From Weissella kandleri (GTDB lineage Bacteria; Bacillota; Bacilli; Lactobacillales; Lactobacillaceae): DNA of 64,000 nucleotides. The position numbers and the translations under genes are program-made. Each line of letters starts with the position of its first letter. Position 1 is the first letter of the stretch. Shown here in pieces: positions 44,473 to 55,372 of this stretch. Location of the stretch: NCBI RefSeq assembly GCF_001438705.1, contig NZ_JQBP01000002.1, forward strand, positions 217,805-281,804. Direction: 5' to 3'. The notes under the pieces were generated by a model. That model searched no databases and was not told where the DNA came from. It saw only the letters and a list, made by a program, of their open reading frames with translations.

Positions 44473-44832
44473 ATGAGAATAACACGGTTTTCATTTTGGC
44501 AACGGTTAATCATTAATACCATTATGTTATTAGCTTTAGCAGGTTTATTTTCACAAGGTCTTTATGTTCAAAATATTTGGACGGCCTTTTTAGCCTCAAT
44601 TGTTTTGGGGATTCTAAATATTTTTGTTAAGCCAATTTTGCAAATTTTGAGTCTACCTTTGACGTTCTTTACGTTTGGGCTATTCTCATTTGTGGTTAAT
44701 GCTTTTGTCTTGTGGTTGACGAGTTGGTTTGTTGGACCTGGCTTTCAGTTTACGAGTTTTGGCTGGGCGTTTCTGATTTCGTTAATTATGTCATTTGTGA
44801 ATGCCATTCTATCGGATTATTTTAGTCGCTAA
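44473..44832 (+). CDS. phage-holin-IV-like four-span membrane protein (PF04020)
   Basis: A 119-residue protein of four hydrophobic segments with the family core LGILNIFVKPILQILSLPLTFFTFGLF (read in part). Despite the name, these chromosomal proteins are not phage holins and stand before hprK in many lactobacilli. Function unknown. It runs into hprK with 13 bases between and has an extended -10 promoter at 44400-44408. Confidence 0.85.
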   Translation: MRITRFSFWQRLIINTIMLLALAGLFSQGLYVQNIWTAFLASIVLGILNIFVKPILQILSLPLTFFTFGLFSFVVNAFVLWLTSWFVGPGFQFTSFGWAFLISLIMSFVNAILSDYFSR

Positions 44833-44845
44833 GGGAGCACTAATT

Positions 44846-45784
44846 ATGGGAAAAACAATTCAAGTTAAAGATTTATTATCGAATACACGGTTAAGTGTGG
44901 TGCAAGGTCAAGAATATTTAAATCGTCCCATTGTGACCGCTGATATTTCACGGCCAGGTTTGGAAATGACGGGTTATTTTGATTATTATGCTCCTGAGCG
45001 TATTCAATTAATGGGGATTACGGAGACAACTTTTGCGCAGCGGATGACACATGATGAATTGCTGATGATTGCGCGTAAAATGATGGATCCGCGGACGCCA
45101 GCGTTTGTGGTGTCAACTTGGCGTAAATTACCAGTTGAATTTTTACAAATTGCAGCTGAAAATAAAATTCCTGTTTTGGAGACTGAATTAACGTCATCTC
45201 AAATCTTAGCTAATATGACCTATTACCTATCCGGACAATTGGCTGATCGGCAATCGGTGCATGGCGTTTTGGTTGATATTTATGGCCTGGGGGTTTTGAT
45301 TACCGGTGATTCAGGGGTTGGTAAGTCTGAAACGGCCTTAGAATTAGTTCAGCGGGGCCACCGTTTGATTGCCGATGATCGGGTCGACATTTATCAACGT
45401 GACGAAGAAAACTTAGTCGGCGAAGCCCCTGCGATTCTAAGACATCTAATGGAACTACGGGGAGTCGGAATTATCGATGTCTTAAACCTCTTTGGAGCTG
45501 GAGCAGTACGTGATCATTCCACGATTGCGTTCAACTTACATTTGGCTAAGTGGGATAAAGATACTAAATTTGACCGTTTAGGCAATGGCGAAGATTATAT
45601 TACTGTGCAAGGGGTTCGTTTGCCGCGCATGGTCTTGCCAGTTCAAACTGGGCGAAACTTAGCCGTATTGATTGAGACGGCCGCTAAGAACTTCCGTGCT
45701 AAGAAAATGGGATTTGATGCGACAGAAACGTTTAACAAAAATTTGAATGCGTTGATTGAAAAAAATTCACCAAAAGATGAATAG
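44846..45784 (+). CDS. hprK: HPr kinase/phosphorylase
   Basis: A 312-residue bifunctional enzyme that phosphorylates HPr at Ser46 under high ATP/fructose bisphosphate and removes it with phosphate. The P-loop GDSGVGKSE lies near residue 154, followed by ADDRVDIYQR and the HprK signature MELRGVGIIDVLNLFGAGAV (near 203). It controls CcpA-dependent catabolite repression together with HPr encoded 4 kb downstream. AAGGGAG at 44831-44837 favours ATG 44846 over the frame start at 44801. Confidence 0.97.
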   Translation: MGKTIQVKDLLSNTRLSVVQGQEYLNRPIVTADISRPGLEMTGYFDYYAPERIQLMGITETTFAQRMTHDELLMIARKMMDPRTPAFVVSTWRKLPVEFLQIAAENKIPVLETELTSSQILANMTYYLSGQLADRQSVHGVLVDIYGLGVLITGDSGVGKSETALELVQRGHRLIADDRVDIYQRDEENLVGEAPAILRHLMELRGVGIIDVLNLFGAGAVRDHSTIAFNLHLAKWDKDTKFDRLGNGEDYITVQGVRLPRMVLPVQTGRNLAVLIETAAKNFRAKKMGFDATETFNKNLNALIEKNSPKDE

Positions 45785-45886
45785 TTATCGTGAAAAAAGA
45801 TGTAAACGCTTTATAAATCGTTTAAATTTTCATAAAAGTATGGTAATCTAATACAGTAATTGTTGTGATTACTGAGGAGGAAGCTT

Positions 45887-46906
45887 TTGAAACAAACAAA
45901 AATTGCAGTGCTCGGCGCTGGATCTTGGGGAACCGCTTTGGCAAACGTCGCTGCTGAAAATGGCAATCAAATAATGCTTTGGGCGCACCGTGCTGTCACG
46001 GTAGAAGAGATTAATTCTCGGCATACGAACAAACAATACTTAGGTGACCGCGTGTTACAAGCCAATATTCAAGCGACTACAGATTTAAAGGCAGCCGTTG
46101 ATGGTGCTGAGATCGTTTTGAGTGTGGTTCCTACGAAAGCGACGCGCGAAGTGGCCAAGCAGCTAAACCAAGCGCTGGTGGAATTGCGGCAATCCGTGAT
46201 TATTGTAGCAGCTACCAAAGGTTTGGAGCCTGAAACTTATAAATTTGCTTCACAGATGATTGAAGAAGAAGTCATGCCGCAAAATCTAACAGGTTTAGCG
46301 GTCTTGGCCGGTCCTTCACATGCTGAAGGAGTCATTAAGCATGATCCAACGACGGTCGTGGCGGTCAGCAAGCAATTGTCGATAGCAAAACAAGTGCAAG
46401 CGGCGATGAGTAATGCTACTTTCCGCGTTTATACCAATGATGATGTCGTTGGGGCCGAACTCGGGGGTGCTTTGAAAAATGTCATTGCGATTGCGGCGGG
46501 GACGTTGCAAAGCTTAGGTTATGATGCCAACGCCAAAGCGGCACTGTTTACGCGTGGCTTAAACGAAATGACGCAATTGGGTCGTTCATATGGTGCCAAC
46601 GCTATGACCTTTATGGGCTTAGCTGGTGTTGGTGATTTGTTTGCAACAGCAACTTCTGAACATTCACGAAATTTCAAGGCCGGTATGCAATTTGGTCAAG
46701 GAAAGACGATGGATGAAGTCATTGACAATATGGGAATGGTGATTGAAGGAATTTCAACAACCAAGGTGGTGCACGATCTTGCGCAACAAAAAGGGGTTGA
46801 AATGCCAATTTCAGAAGCCGTCTATCAGGTGCTGTATGCACAAGAAGATCCCAAAATAGCAATTAATAACTTAATGGAACGTCCATTACAACAAGAAGGG
46901 AAGTAA
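45887..46906 (+). CDS. gpsA: NAD(P)H-dependent glycerol-3-phosphate dehydrogenase
   Basis: A 339-residue enzyme that makes sn-glycerol-3-phosphate for phospholipids. The Rossmann motif [12 protein letters not shown], the KGLEP motif of the active site and [14 protein letters not shown] are present. It begins with TTG 45887, selected by GAGGAGG at 45874-45880. A cre-like word TGTAAACGCTTTAT (45801-45814, 12 of 14) lies upstream. In related genomes lgt sits between hprK and gpsA; it is absent here. galU follows after seven bases. Confidence 0.95.
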   Translation: MKQTKIAVLGAGSWGTALANVAAENGNQIMLWAHRAVTVEEINSRHTNKQYLGDRVLQANIQATTDLKAAVDGAEIVLSVVPTKATREVAKQLNQALVELRQSVIIVAATKGLEPETYKFASQMIEEEVMPQNLTGLAVLAGPSHAEGVIKHDPTTVVAVSKQLSIAKQVQAAMSNATFRVYTNDDVVGAELGGALKNVIAIAAGTLQSLGYDANAKAALFTRGLNEMTQLGRSYGANAMTFMGLAGVGDLFATATSEHSRNFKAGMQFGQGKTMDEVIDNMGMVIEGISTTKVVHDLAQQKGVEMPISEAVYQVLYAQEDPKIAINNLMERPLQQEGK

Positions 46907-46913
46907 ATTTAAT

Positions 46914-47789
46914 ATGAAACCAGTACGTAAAGCGATTATTCCAGCTGCCGGTTTGGGAACCCGTTTTTTGCCTGCTACAAAGGCTTTAGCTAAGGAAATG
47001 TTGCCGATTGTGGATAAGCCTACCATTCAATTTATCATTGAAGAGGCCTTGGCTTCTGGAATTGAAGACATTGTGATTGTTGATGGAAAGTCAAAGCGTT
47101 CAATTGAAGACCATTTTGATTCAAATCCAGAGTTGGAAAATAATTTGAAAGAAAAAGGTAAGGACGAATTGTTGAAGTTGGTTGAAGAAACAACCGATAT
47201 TAACTTGTACTTTATTCGGCAATCACATCCTCGTGGACTTGGGGATGCCGTATTAACAGCTAAGTCATTTATTGGAAATGAGCCTTTCGTGGTGATGTTA
47301 GGTGACGACTTGATGACAGATGAAAAGCCTTTGACTAAGCAATTGATCGAACGTTACGAGCAAACGGGAGATTCAACTTTGGCCGTTATGAACGTTCCAC
47401 ATGATCAAGTATCAGAATATGGTGTGATTGATCCTGAATCTGAAGTAACGCCTGGATTGCACAAAGTTTCAAGTTTCGTGGAGAAGCCTAAGCCTGAAGA
47501 TGCTCCATCTGATTTAGCCATTATCGGACGTTACCTTTTGACACCCGAGATTTTTGAAGAATTGGAAAAGACTAAGCCCGGTAAGGGAAACGAAGTGCAA
47601 TTGACTGATGCAATTGATACATTGAATCAACGGCAACATGTTTATGCCCATGAATTCACTGGAAAGCGTTACGATATTGGTTCAAAGATTGGTTTCTTGA
47701 CGACTAATATTGAATTTGGTTTGCAACACCCACAAACTGGAGCCGCTTTGAAAACATATTTGAAAGACTTAGCTAAAAAGTTAGACTAA
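46914..47789 (+). CDS. galU: UTP-glucose-1-phosphate uridylyltransferase
   Basis: A 291-residue enzyme making UDP-glucose for glycolipids, wall sugars and exopolysaccharide. The nucleotide-binding start [30 protein letters not shown] and the [19 protein letters not shown]-type sugar site are typical. It is read in one unit with gpsA. Confidence 0.97.
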   Translation: MKPVRKAIIPAAGLGTRFLPATKALAKEMLPIVDKPTIQFIIEEALASGIEDIVIVDGKSKRSIEDHFDSNPELENNLKEKGKDELLKLVEETTDINLYFIRQSHPRGLGDAVLTAKSFIGNEPFVVMLGDDLMTDEKPLTKQLIERYEQTGDSTLAVMNVPHDQVSEYGVIDPESEVTPGLHKVSSFVEKPKPEDAPSDLAIIGRYLLTPEIFEELEKTKPGKGNEVQLTDAIDTLNQRQHVYAHEFTGKRYDIGSKIGFLTTNIEFGLQHPQTGAALKTYLKDLAKKLD

Positions 47790-47801
47790 TGTTGAATGTT
47801 G

Positions 47802-47833
47802 AAGGTTAGATTGAATCAAATCTAGCCTTTTTT
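47802..47833 (+). terminator. terminator after galU
   Basis: AAGGTTAGATT (47802-47812) pairs with AATCTAGCCTT (47819-47829), followed by T. Confidence 0.85.
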
Positions 47834-47946
47834 ATTTGTTAAATTATTTACGAAATGCGAGAAGCTATAATCTTTTAACATTTTGTGATAAAATCATGGT
47901 TATTCATTAGGGCATGCGAGAGTGTGCTGAAAGGAGTGGCAGTGAA

Positions 47947-48870
47947 ATGGAACATTATCAGACGATTGTGATTGGAGCTGGTCCTGGTGGGATGACAGCG
48001 GCAATTTATACCGCTCGTGCTAATTTACGGACGTTAATGTTAGACCGCGGTATTTATGGCGGACAGATGAATAATACTGCTGAAATTGAAAATTATCCGG
48101 GCTATGTTAGAATCCAAGGTCCTGAGCTGGCAGAAAAAATGTTTGCTTCAACGGAACAGCTAGGCGTGGAGTATGCGTTTGGGAATGTGGAACATGTGAA
48201 GCGAGCAGATCAGCAATGGTTAGTGCAGACGGATATGGACCAATATACCGCGGATGTCGTTATAATTGCGACGGGTTCACAGTATCGAAAGCTAGGAGTA
48301 CCTGGTGAGGACAATTACGCGGGTCGCGGAGTATCATATTGTGCAGTTTGTGATGGGGCGTTCTTTAAAAAACAACATGTAGCGGTCATTGGTGGTGGCG
48401 ATTCAGCCTTGGAAGAAGCCAGTTATTTAGCAGGAATCGTAGATCATGTTACGGTGATTCACCGGCGGGATCAATTACGGGCTCAAAAAATTTTGCAAGA
48501 TCGCGCATTTGCCAATGAAAAAATCGATTTTATGTGGAATACCGAAGTGACTAAAATTGAAGGTGACGATAAAAAAGTTCAACAGCTGCAACTCGTTAAT
48601 AATCAAACACAAGCCACGTCTGAATTAGCTGTGGCAGGGGTCTTCATTTATGTTGGATTATTGCCAGTTGCTGAACCTTTTAATGATTTAGCCATTACGA
48701 ATTCAGAAGGTTGGATTGAAACCAATGAGCAAATGGAAACGCGGCAGCCAGGTATTTTTGCCTTAGGGGATGTCCGAGCCAAAACTTTACGACAAATCAC
48801 AACGGCCGTGGGGGATGCAGCAATTGCCGGGCAAAATGCATTTGCTTATCATGAACAATTAAAGGATTAG
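47947..48870 (+). CDS. trxB: thioredoxin-disulfide reductase
   Basis: A 307-residue FAD/NADPH enzyme that keeps thioredoxin reduced. FAD site VIGAGPGGMTAAIYTAR, redox-active CAVC near residue 135, NADPH site VIGGGDSALEEASYL and the C-terminal FALGDVRAKTLRQITTAVGDGA-type motif are intact. AGGAG (47932-47936) before ATG 47947 rules out the longer frame from 47914. It follows galU but has a separate terminator before it. Confidence 0.96.
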   Translation: MEHYQTIVIGAGPGGMTAAIYTARANLRTLMLDRGIYGGQMNNTAEIENYPGYVRIQGPELAEKMFASTEQLGVEYAFGNVEHVKRADQQWLVQTDMDQYTADVVIIATGSQYRKLGVPGEDNYAGRGVSYCAVCDGAFFKKQHVAVIGGGDSALEEASYLAGIVDHVTVIHRRDQLRAQKILQDRAFANEKIDFMWNTEVTKIEGDDKKVQQLQLVNNQTQATSELAVAGVFIYVGLLPVAEPFNDLAITNSEGWIETNEQMETRQPGIFALGDVRAKTLRQITTAVGDAAIAGQNAFAYHEQLKD

Positions 48871-48908
48871 CAAATTTTTTCAAAAAAATGATGCAAGGTG
48901 GTGACGTC

Positions 48909-49088
48909 ATGGATTATAATAAATTACTAGAGCAGCTTCGTCAGGGTGAGATTGATGAGTTTCAATTAACGCCAGCTGAATTTTCAACTTTTTATGAAGC
49001 GTGGCGCAATTATCCTTATCAAAATGTAATCCGCGGGGTGGCCGCTCGAGGGGGCCTTGTTACCTATCAACGTGCAAAATCAAAGTGA
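48909..49088 (+). CDS. small conserved hypothetical protein, 59 aa
   Basis: Starts MDYNKLLEQLRQGEIDEFQL after AAGGTGGTGA (48896-48905); earlier ATGs at 48888 and 48891 overlap that Shine-Dalgarno. It is soluble, with a helical first half and the segment NVIRGVAARGGLVTYQ. It lies 38 bases after trxB and is probably cotranscribed. Similar short proteins occur in lactobacilli but I know no function. Confidence 0.65.
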   Translation: MDYNKLLEQLRQGEIDEFQLTPAEFSTFYEAWRNYPYQNVIRGVAARGGLVTYQRAKSK

Positions 49089-49158
49089 TCAGCTTAGCAT
49101 TTAGTGAATAACTTTTTAGCTAGTCTGAGCACTAAATGTAAATAATGTACGTGCAAAT

Positions 49159-49196
49159 TGTAAACGTTTGCAAAAAACATAAAATATCGTTATAAT
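49159..49196 (+). promoter_or_regulatory. ptsHI promoter with overlapping cre site
   Basis: -35 TTGCAA (49168-49173) and -10 TATAAT (49191-49196) are 17 bp apart. TGTAAACGTTTGCA (49159-49172) matches the cre consensus at 13 of 14 positions and overlaps the -35, so CcpA would control this operon directly. Confidence 0.75.
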
Positions 49197-49269
49197 TATT
49201 CTTGTAAGTAGGAGTTAGCTTCTAATTATCAATAGAATAATGAATATAATTAAAAGGGAGTATTCTATC

Positions 49270-49533
49270 ATGGAATCACGCGAATTTCACATTGTAGCCG
49301 AAACAGGTATCCACGCACGTCCAGCAACTTTGTTGGTCCAAACTGCATCAAAGTTTTCATCAAACATCACACTATCATACGATGGTAAGGATGTTAACTT
49401 GAAGTCAATCATGGGTGTAATGTCGCTTGGTGTGGGACAACATGCTGATGTTAAGATTACCGCAGATGGTGATGACGCCGCTGAAGCAATCGAAGCCATC
49501 GCACAAACGATGACAAATGAAGGATTAGCATAA
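49270..49533 (+). CDS. ptsH: phosphocarrier protein HPr
   Basis: An 87-residue general PTS phosphocarrier. Catalytic His15 lies in TGIHARPAT and the regulatory Ser46 in [11 protein letters not shown], so both phosphotransfer and HprK regulation are possible. AAGGGAG at 49253-49259 selects ATG 49270 over the frame start at 49240. ptsI follows after 41 bases. Confidence 0.97.
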   Translation: MESREFHIVAETGIHARPATLLVQTASKFSSNITLSYDGKDVNLKSIMGVMSLGVGQHADVKITADGDDAAEAIEAIAQTMTNEGLA

Positions 49534-49574
49534 ATCCAACGCTGAATATTGCACGAGTATGAAGGGAGTCTATG

Positions 49575-51299
49575 ATGGCGGAATTTATCAATGGAATTGC
49601 GGCTTCAAATGGAGTGGCAATTGCTAAAGCCTATAAGTTGGTAGATCCTGATTTGTCTTTTGAGCAAGTAAACGTTGAAAACGTGCAAGCAGAAGAGGGT
49701 CGCTTAGAAGCGGCCTTTTCTGTTGCTAAGACAGAATTGGAACAAATTCGAGATAAGGCGATGCAAAATATGGGCACCGATGAAGCAGAAGTCTTTACGG
49801 CCCACATTATGGTTTTAGAAGACCCAGAATTAATTGGCGGAATTAAGAACGCCATTGAGACTGAGAAGCTTAATGCCGAAGCAGCTTTGAAAAACGTAAC
49901 TGATATGTATATTGGTATGTTTGAAGGCATGGCTGATGATAATCCTTATATGGCTGAACGGGCTGCTGATATTCGTGATGTAACCAAGCGGGTTATGGCA
50001 CATTTACTTGGTAAAGAGTTGCCCAATCCAGCCCTTATTCAAGAAGAAGTTGTCATTGTGGCTAAAGATATGACACCTTCAGATACAGCTCAACTTGATC
50101 GTAAGTACGTGAAAGGATTCGTTACTGATTTAGGTGGCCGGACGGCGCATGCAGCCATTATGGCGCGGACATTGGAAATTCCTGCAATTGTGGGTGCTGT
50201 TGATGCAACTGATAAAATCAGTGCGGGTGATACTTTAATTTTGAATGGGTTAGAAGGAGTGACAACAATCAATCCTTCGAATGAAGAAATTAAGGTGGCA
50301 CAAGCCAAAGCTGATAAGTATGCTGAACAAAAGAGTGAGTGGGCTAAATTAAAAAATGAGCCTTCTCAATCAGCTGATGGTCGGAAGTTAATTGTGGGTT
50401 CCAATATTGGAACACCTAAAGACCTTGCGGGAGTTTTGGCCAGCGGATCAGAAGGTATTGGCCTATACCGGACGGAATTCTTGTATATGGATTCAGCTGA
50501 ATTACCAACTGAAGATGACCAATTTGAAGCCTATAAATCAGTTTTGGAAGGAATGAATGGTAAACCGGTCACGGTACGGACAATGGATATTGGTGGGGAC
50601 AAGTACTTGCCATATCTACCATTACCTGAAGAAGAAAATCCATTTATGGGCTATCGGGCTATTCGAATTTCTTTGGATCGGACTGATATTTTTCGGACTC
50701 AATTACGGGCACTTTTGCGAGCCTCAGTTTACGGTGATTTGTGGATTATGTTCCCAATGATTGCCACAATTAATGAATTCCGTGCGGCCAAAAAGATTTT
50801 TGAAGAAGAACGGACAAACTTAAAGCAGGCTGGAGTAGCTATTTCTGATGATATTAAATTGGGAATTATGATTGAGATTCCAGCTGCTGCAATGTTGGCT
50901 GATCGTTTTGCACAAGAAGTTGACTTTTTCTCAATTGGGACCAATGATTTGATTGCTTACACAATGGCTGCCGATCGTGGTAACGAGCATGTCTCATACC
51001 TTTATCAGCCTTATAATCCATCAATCTTACGCTTAATTAAGCAAGTTATTGATGCAGCGCATCAATATGGTAAATTTGTTGCCATGTGTGGTGAGATGGC
51101 TGGTGATCAGATTGCAGCACCGTTATTGTTAGGGATGGGACTTGATGAATTTTCAATGTCATCGACTTCAGTTCTTCAGACACGTGCATTACTTCGGGCA
51201 TTGGATTCAAAGGACATGGCCAAGTTAGCTGAAAAAGCATTGAACATGGACACCAATGAAGAAGTTGAATCTTTGGTAGCGGCATCTGTTAAAATTTAA
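49575..51299 (+). CDS. ptsI: PTS enzyme I (phosphoenolpyruvate-protein phosphotransferase)
   Basis: A 574-residue cytosolic enzyme that transfers phosphate from PEP to HPr. The active His is in [21 protein letters not shown] near residue 190. The PEP-binding half shows [36 protein letters not shown] and [14 protein letters not shown]. The start is ATG 49575 (or 49572) after AAGGGAG. Confidence 0.97.
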   Translation: MAEFINGIAASNGVAIAKAYKLVDPDLSFEQVNVENVQAEEGRLEAAFSVAKTELEQIRDKAMQNMGTDEAEVFTAHIMVLEDPELIGGIKNAIETEKLNAEAALKNVTDMYIGMFEGMADDNPYMAERAADIRDVTKRVMAHLLGKELPNPALIQEEVVIVAKDMTPSDTAQLDRKYVKGFVTDLGGRTAHAAIMARTLEIPAIVGAVDATDKISAGDTLILNGLEGVTTINPSNEEIKVAQAKADKYAEQKSEWAKLKNEPSQSADGRKLIVGSNIGTPKDLAGVLASGSEGIGLYRTEFLYMDSAELPTEDDQFEAYKSVLEGMNGKPVTVRTMDIGGDKYLPYLPLPEEENPFMGYRAIRISLDRTDIFRTQLRALLRASVYGDLWIMFPMIATINEFRAAKKIFEEERTNLKQAGVAISDDIKLGIMIEIPAAAMLADRFAQEVDFFSIGTNDLIAYTMAADRGNEHVSYLYQPYNPSILRLIKQVIDAAHQYGKFVAMCGEMAGDQIAAPLLLGMGLDEFSMSSTSVLQTRALLRALDSKDMAKLAEKALNMDTNEEVESLVAASVKI

Positions 51300-51311
51300 A
51301 TTTTATTGAAT

Positions 51312-51336
51312 GAAGTTGTTAACAACTTCGTTTTTT
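51312..51336 (+). terminator. terminator after ptsI
   Basis: GAAGTTGTTAACAACTTC is a perfect inverted repeat (51313-51330), followed by G and six T. Confidence 0.85.
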
Positions 51337-51476
51337 ATTAGCTAAAAAGGTGATTTAAATTTAGTATAATTAGATTTAAACGTGATTAGTCAGGCTTCCA
51401 GTTTTTTGTCAGTAGAGGCACAATGCCTCATCAAATTGGCTTAAAGTTGGATAAAATGTGAGGGGTTGATGAAAAG

Positions 51477-52283
51477 ATGGAAATGATGCGACGGCGACCA
51501 CTGGTAGTGGCTAATTGGAAAATGAATAAGTTGCCCAGCGAGTCAGCAGCTTATATTGATAAGATTGAAAAACCAGTAGATCAATTTCCGGATGTGATTC
51601 CAGTTTTGGCCGGTCAGGATGTTCTTTTACCTGGAATGCTTCATGCCGCCCGTGGTACCAATATTTCAATTGGGGCGGAAAATATGTATTGGAAAGATCA
51701 GGGAGCTTTTACTGGTGAGACCTCGCCGGCTGCCTTAGCCGATTTAGGAATCCGCTATGTGATTTTAGGCCATTCTGAACGCCGGAACTATTTTCATGAA
51801 ACGAATGAAATGGTCAATCGAAAAGCTCATGCTGCGTTGCAGCATAATTTGATCCCCATCGTTGCTATTGATGAGGCAATTATCCCGCGTAATGAAAATG
51901 ATCGTTCACACTGGGTTGTCAATCAAGTGATTGAAACTTTTGAGGGAATGTCAGCTCAAACAGCTAAGACGATGATTTTGGCGTATGAGCCCACTGATTC
52001 AATTGGAAGTGGGCAAGCTATGACTCCAGAAATCGCTCAATTTGCGCTCCGCCGGATTCGTTTGACCTTAGCGGATATGTATAATTGGGATGTAGCCCAG
52101 GCCGTGCGCATCATGTACGGTGGGTCGGTAAAACCTGATAATGCCTATGAATTAATGATTCAAGACGATATTGATGGGGTCTTAGTGGGAAACGCTGCGT
52201 TAGACCCGGACCAATTTATTGCTTTGTGTCAAATTGCAAACCAAGCCCTTTTGACAAAAATTAGCCGACTTGATGAGTTTTAA
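51477..52283 (+). CDS. tpiA: divergent triosephosphate isomerase
   Basis: A 268-residue TIM-barrel enzyme interconverting DHAP and glyceraldehyde-3-phosphate. Catalytic Lys (ANWKMN), His (LGHSERR), Glu (LAYEP) and the phosphate-binding YGGSVKPDNA are conserved. The mobile loop after the Glu, normally PVWAIGTGK, reads PTDSIGSGQ, the CVGE motif is VAIDE, and the final GG pair is GN. So the fold is clear but the loop differs from typical TpiA; activity is likely but not certain. No terminator separates it from eno. Confidence 0.85.
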   Translation: MEMMRRRPLVVANWKMNKLPSESAAYIDKIEKPVDQFPDVIPVLAGQDVLLPGMLHAARGTNISIGAENMYWKDQGAFTGETSPAALADLGIRYVILGHSERRNYFHETNEMVNRKAHAALQHNLIPIVAIDEAIIPRNENDRSHWVVNQVIETFEGMSAQTAKTMILAYEPTDSIGSGQAMTPEIAQFALRRIRLTLADMYNWDVAQAVRIMYGGSVKPDNAYELMIQDDIDGVLVGNAALDPDQFIALCQIANQALLTKISRLDEF

Positions 52284-52294
52284 CCGCGAAATTA

Positions 52295-52303
52295 TGGTAT
52301 AAT
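52295..52303 (+). promoter_or_regulatory. extended -10 promoter of eno
   Basis: TGGTATAAT between tpiA and eno; TSS would be about 52310, giving a leader of about 55 bases. Confidence 0.55.
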
Positions 52304-52354
52304 TTCTTTTGTGAATGAGATTACATCTCAGTTAATAATTCTATAAAAGCGTAA

Positions 52355-53698
<1,344 letters not shown>

Positions 53699-53721
53699 TT
53701 AAATCTAATTATTTATAAATG

Positions 53722-53749
53722 AAAAGCTTGCTTTAAGGGTGAGCTTTTT
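53722..53749 (+). terminator. terminator after eno
   Basis: AAAAGCTTGC pairs with GTGAGCTTTT (G-U pairs included), followed by T. Confidence 0.7.
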
Positions 53750-53803
53750 GTTTTTGGATAATATTATGTCAGCGTGCAATTAAAGATTGAAGGTGTGATA
53801 CTA

Positions 53804-54361
53804 ATGAGACGATGTCAATGGGCTGATTTAGAGCAGACGCCAGAAAGTTTAAAACGGTACCATGATGAAGAATGGGGACGTCCTGAGTATGATGAACAAA
53901 AGCTGTTTGAATTGATGTGTTTAGAGAGTTATCAAGCGGGGTTGAACTGGCAAACTGTGCTTAATAAACGGGCAGCCTTTTTAAAAGCCTTTCATAATTA
54001 TCAAATTGAAGCAGTCGCGGCGATGACAGAGCAAGATTTAAATTTGTTAATGCAAAATCAGGATTTGATTCGGCATCGTTTAAAATTAGCCGCTACGATT
54101 AATAATGCCCAGCAAATTGAAAAATTGCATATTCAGGGGAAGAGCTTAACGGATTTGATGTGGTCACAGGTTGATTATCACCCAATTGATCATCGGGTGA
54201 GTGACTTACAAACCCTTCCGAGCGCTAACTCAGTTGCACAAGCGTTAGCACGTGATTTGAAAAAATTAGGCTTTAAGTTTTTAGGGCCGGTGACGGTTTA
54301 TTCATTTATGCAAGCCGCTGGATTATACAATGATCATGAAATAGATTGTGCATTTCATTAA
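53804..54361 (+). CDS. tag: DNA-3-methyladenine glycosylase I
   Basis: A 185-residue base-excision repair enzyme. RCQWADLE..RYHDEEWGRP gives the zinc/Trp-rich start; QAGLNWQTVLNKR is the base pocket and FKFLGPVTVYSFMQAAGLYNDH the C-terminal signature with His and later Cys for zinc. AAGGTG at 53790-53795 selects ATG 53804. Confidence 0.95.
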   Translation: MRRCQWADLEQTPESLKRYHDEEWGRPEYDEQKLFELMCLESYQAGLNWQTVLNKRAAFLKAFHNYQIEAVAAMTEQDLNLLMQNQDLIRHRLKLAATINNAQQIEKLHIQGKSLTDLMWSQVDYHPIDHRVSDLQTLPSANSVAQALARDLKKLGFKFLGPVTVYSFMQAAGLYNDHEIDCAFH

Positions 54362-54390
54362 TAGTTGAAAAAGAAATAAAGGATAGAGGA

Positions 54391-55260
54391 ATGGCGAAAA
54401 GGAGAACTAAAAATAAAAAGTGGCTGGGACTAGCGACGACGCTAATCGTAATTTTGGCTGGTGCTTTAGGAGTTGAAAATCCCGAAAAGGTACAGCAGTT
54501 GGTACCAGGTTCTAATAATTATGCAACACAAAAGCATGAAACTACGGATGGAACGATTCAGTATGGGACTGTGCAAGACCAACACCCTACAGAGAGTTTA
54601 GCAAGTTCGGTTTTAAGTAATCCGATTAAAGAACAATTTAAAGCTGATACGATTGAATACAATGGTGCAGGCGCTTTTGTGCTGAATAAGAATAAAAACA
54701 CGTTGAACACTGGTGTTTCTTCAGCACCATATGTTCAATTATCCCGGCAAGATACGTTAGGTCGACCTGGGACAGCGAATGCGTGGTTAACTAAAGCAAG
54801 TCGGCAATATCGGAATCGAAGTGAGACTGGTAATTCCCAGACGATTAACCCTGTTGGCTGGCATCAAATGCAAATTAATGGGATTAGCAAAGTTTTGTAT
54901 AATCGAGGGCATTCGATTGGGTACGCCCTGGCCGGTAATATTAATAGTTTTGATGCGAGTGAGGCGAATCCACAAAATATTACTACGCAAACGGCGTGGG
55001 CCAATCAATCATCAAATGGAAATGATCAAAATACGGGACAAAATTATTATGAAACGTTGGTGCGAAGAGCTTTAGATGCCAATAAGCGTGTTCGTTACCG
55101 GGTCACACCGTTGTATGAAGGTCAAAACCTAGTTCCATCTGGTTCACATATTGAGGCTAAATCGGCGGATGGAACGTTAAATATTAATGTTTTTGTACCA
55201 AATGTGCAGCCGGGGGTTCAAATTAATTATGCGGATGGTTCCGCACAATTAGTTCGATAA
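54391..55260 (+). CDS. DNA/RNA non-specific endonuclease, EndA/streptococcal DNase type
   Basis: A 289-residue nuclease. A basic start and one membrane helix (about residues 10-27) anchor or export it. The beta-beta-alpha-metal catalytic motif is YNRGHSIGYALAG near residue 170 with the general-base His. NPQNITTQTAWANQSSNGNDQNTG contains the Asn/Gln-rich segment with the Mg-binding Asn of the family. It may degrade extracellular DNA or process DNA in uptake, as EndA does in pneumococcus; this is inferred. GATAGAGGA before ATG 54391 sets the start; the gene sits 29 bases after tag. Confidence 0.88.
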   Translation: MAKRRTKNKKWLGLATTLIVILAGALGVENPEKVQQLVPGSNNYATQKHETTDGTIQYGTVQDQHPTESLASSVLSNPIKEQFKADTIEYNGAGAFVLNKNKNTLNTGVSSAPYVQLSRQDTLGRPGTANAWLTKASRQYRNRSETGNSQTINPVGWHQMQINGISKVLYNRGHSIGYALAGNINSFDASEANPQNITTQTAWANQSSNGNDQNTGQNYYETLVRRALDANKRVRYRVTPLYEGQNLVPSGSHIEAKSADGTLNINVFVPNVQPGVQINYADGSAQLVR

Positions 55261-55284
55261 GTAGACGCACAGTTTTCGTACAAT

Positions 55285-55317
55285 AAAGCATAATTCTTAT
55301 GAAGGATTATGCTTTTT
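55285..55317 (+). terminator. terminator after the EndA-like gene
   Basis: AAAGCATAAT (55285-55294) pairs with ATTATGCTTT (55306-55315), followed by T. Confidence 0.8.
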
Positions 55318-55326
55318 AAATTGTAT

Positions 55327-55356
55327 AAAAAAAGGTATTGAGAATTACTCAATACC
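55327..55356 (-). terminator. terminator of the small minus-strand membrane gene
   Basis: GGTATTGAG (55334-55342) pairs perfectly with CTCAATACC (55348-55356). Seven A on the plus strand give a T run on the minus strand. Confidence 0.85.
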
Positions 55357-55372
55357 AAAAGTTAAATTATTA

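Noticed and set aside
44473-44832. Prophage holin reading of the PF04020 protein
   Set aside because: No phage genes lie near, and the gene is a standard neighbour of hprK in this group.
54900-54935. Inactive EndA because of NRGH instead of DRGH
   Set aside because: The general-base His is intact and Asn at this position occurs in other active members of the family.
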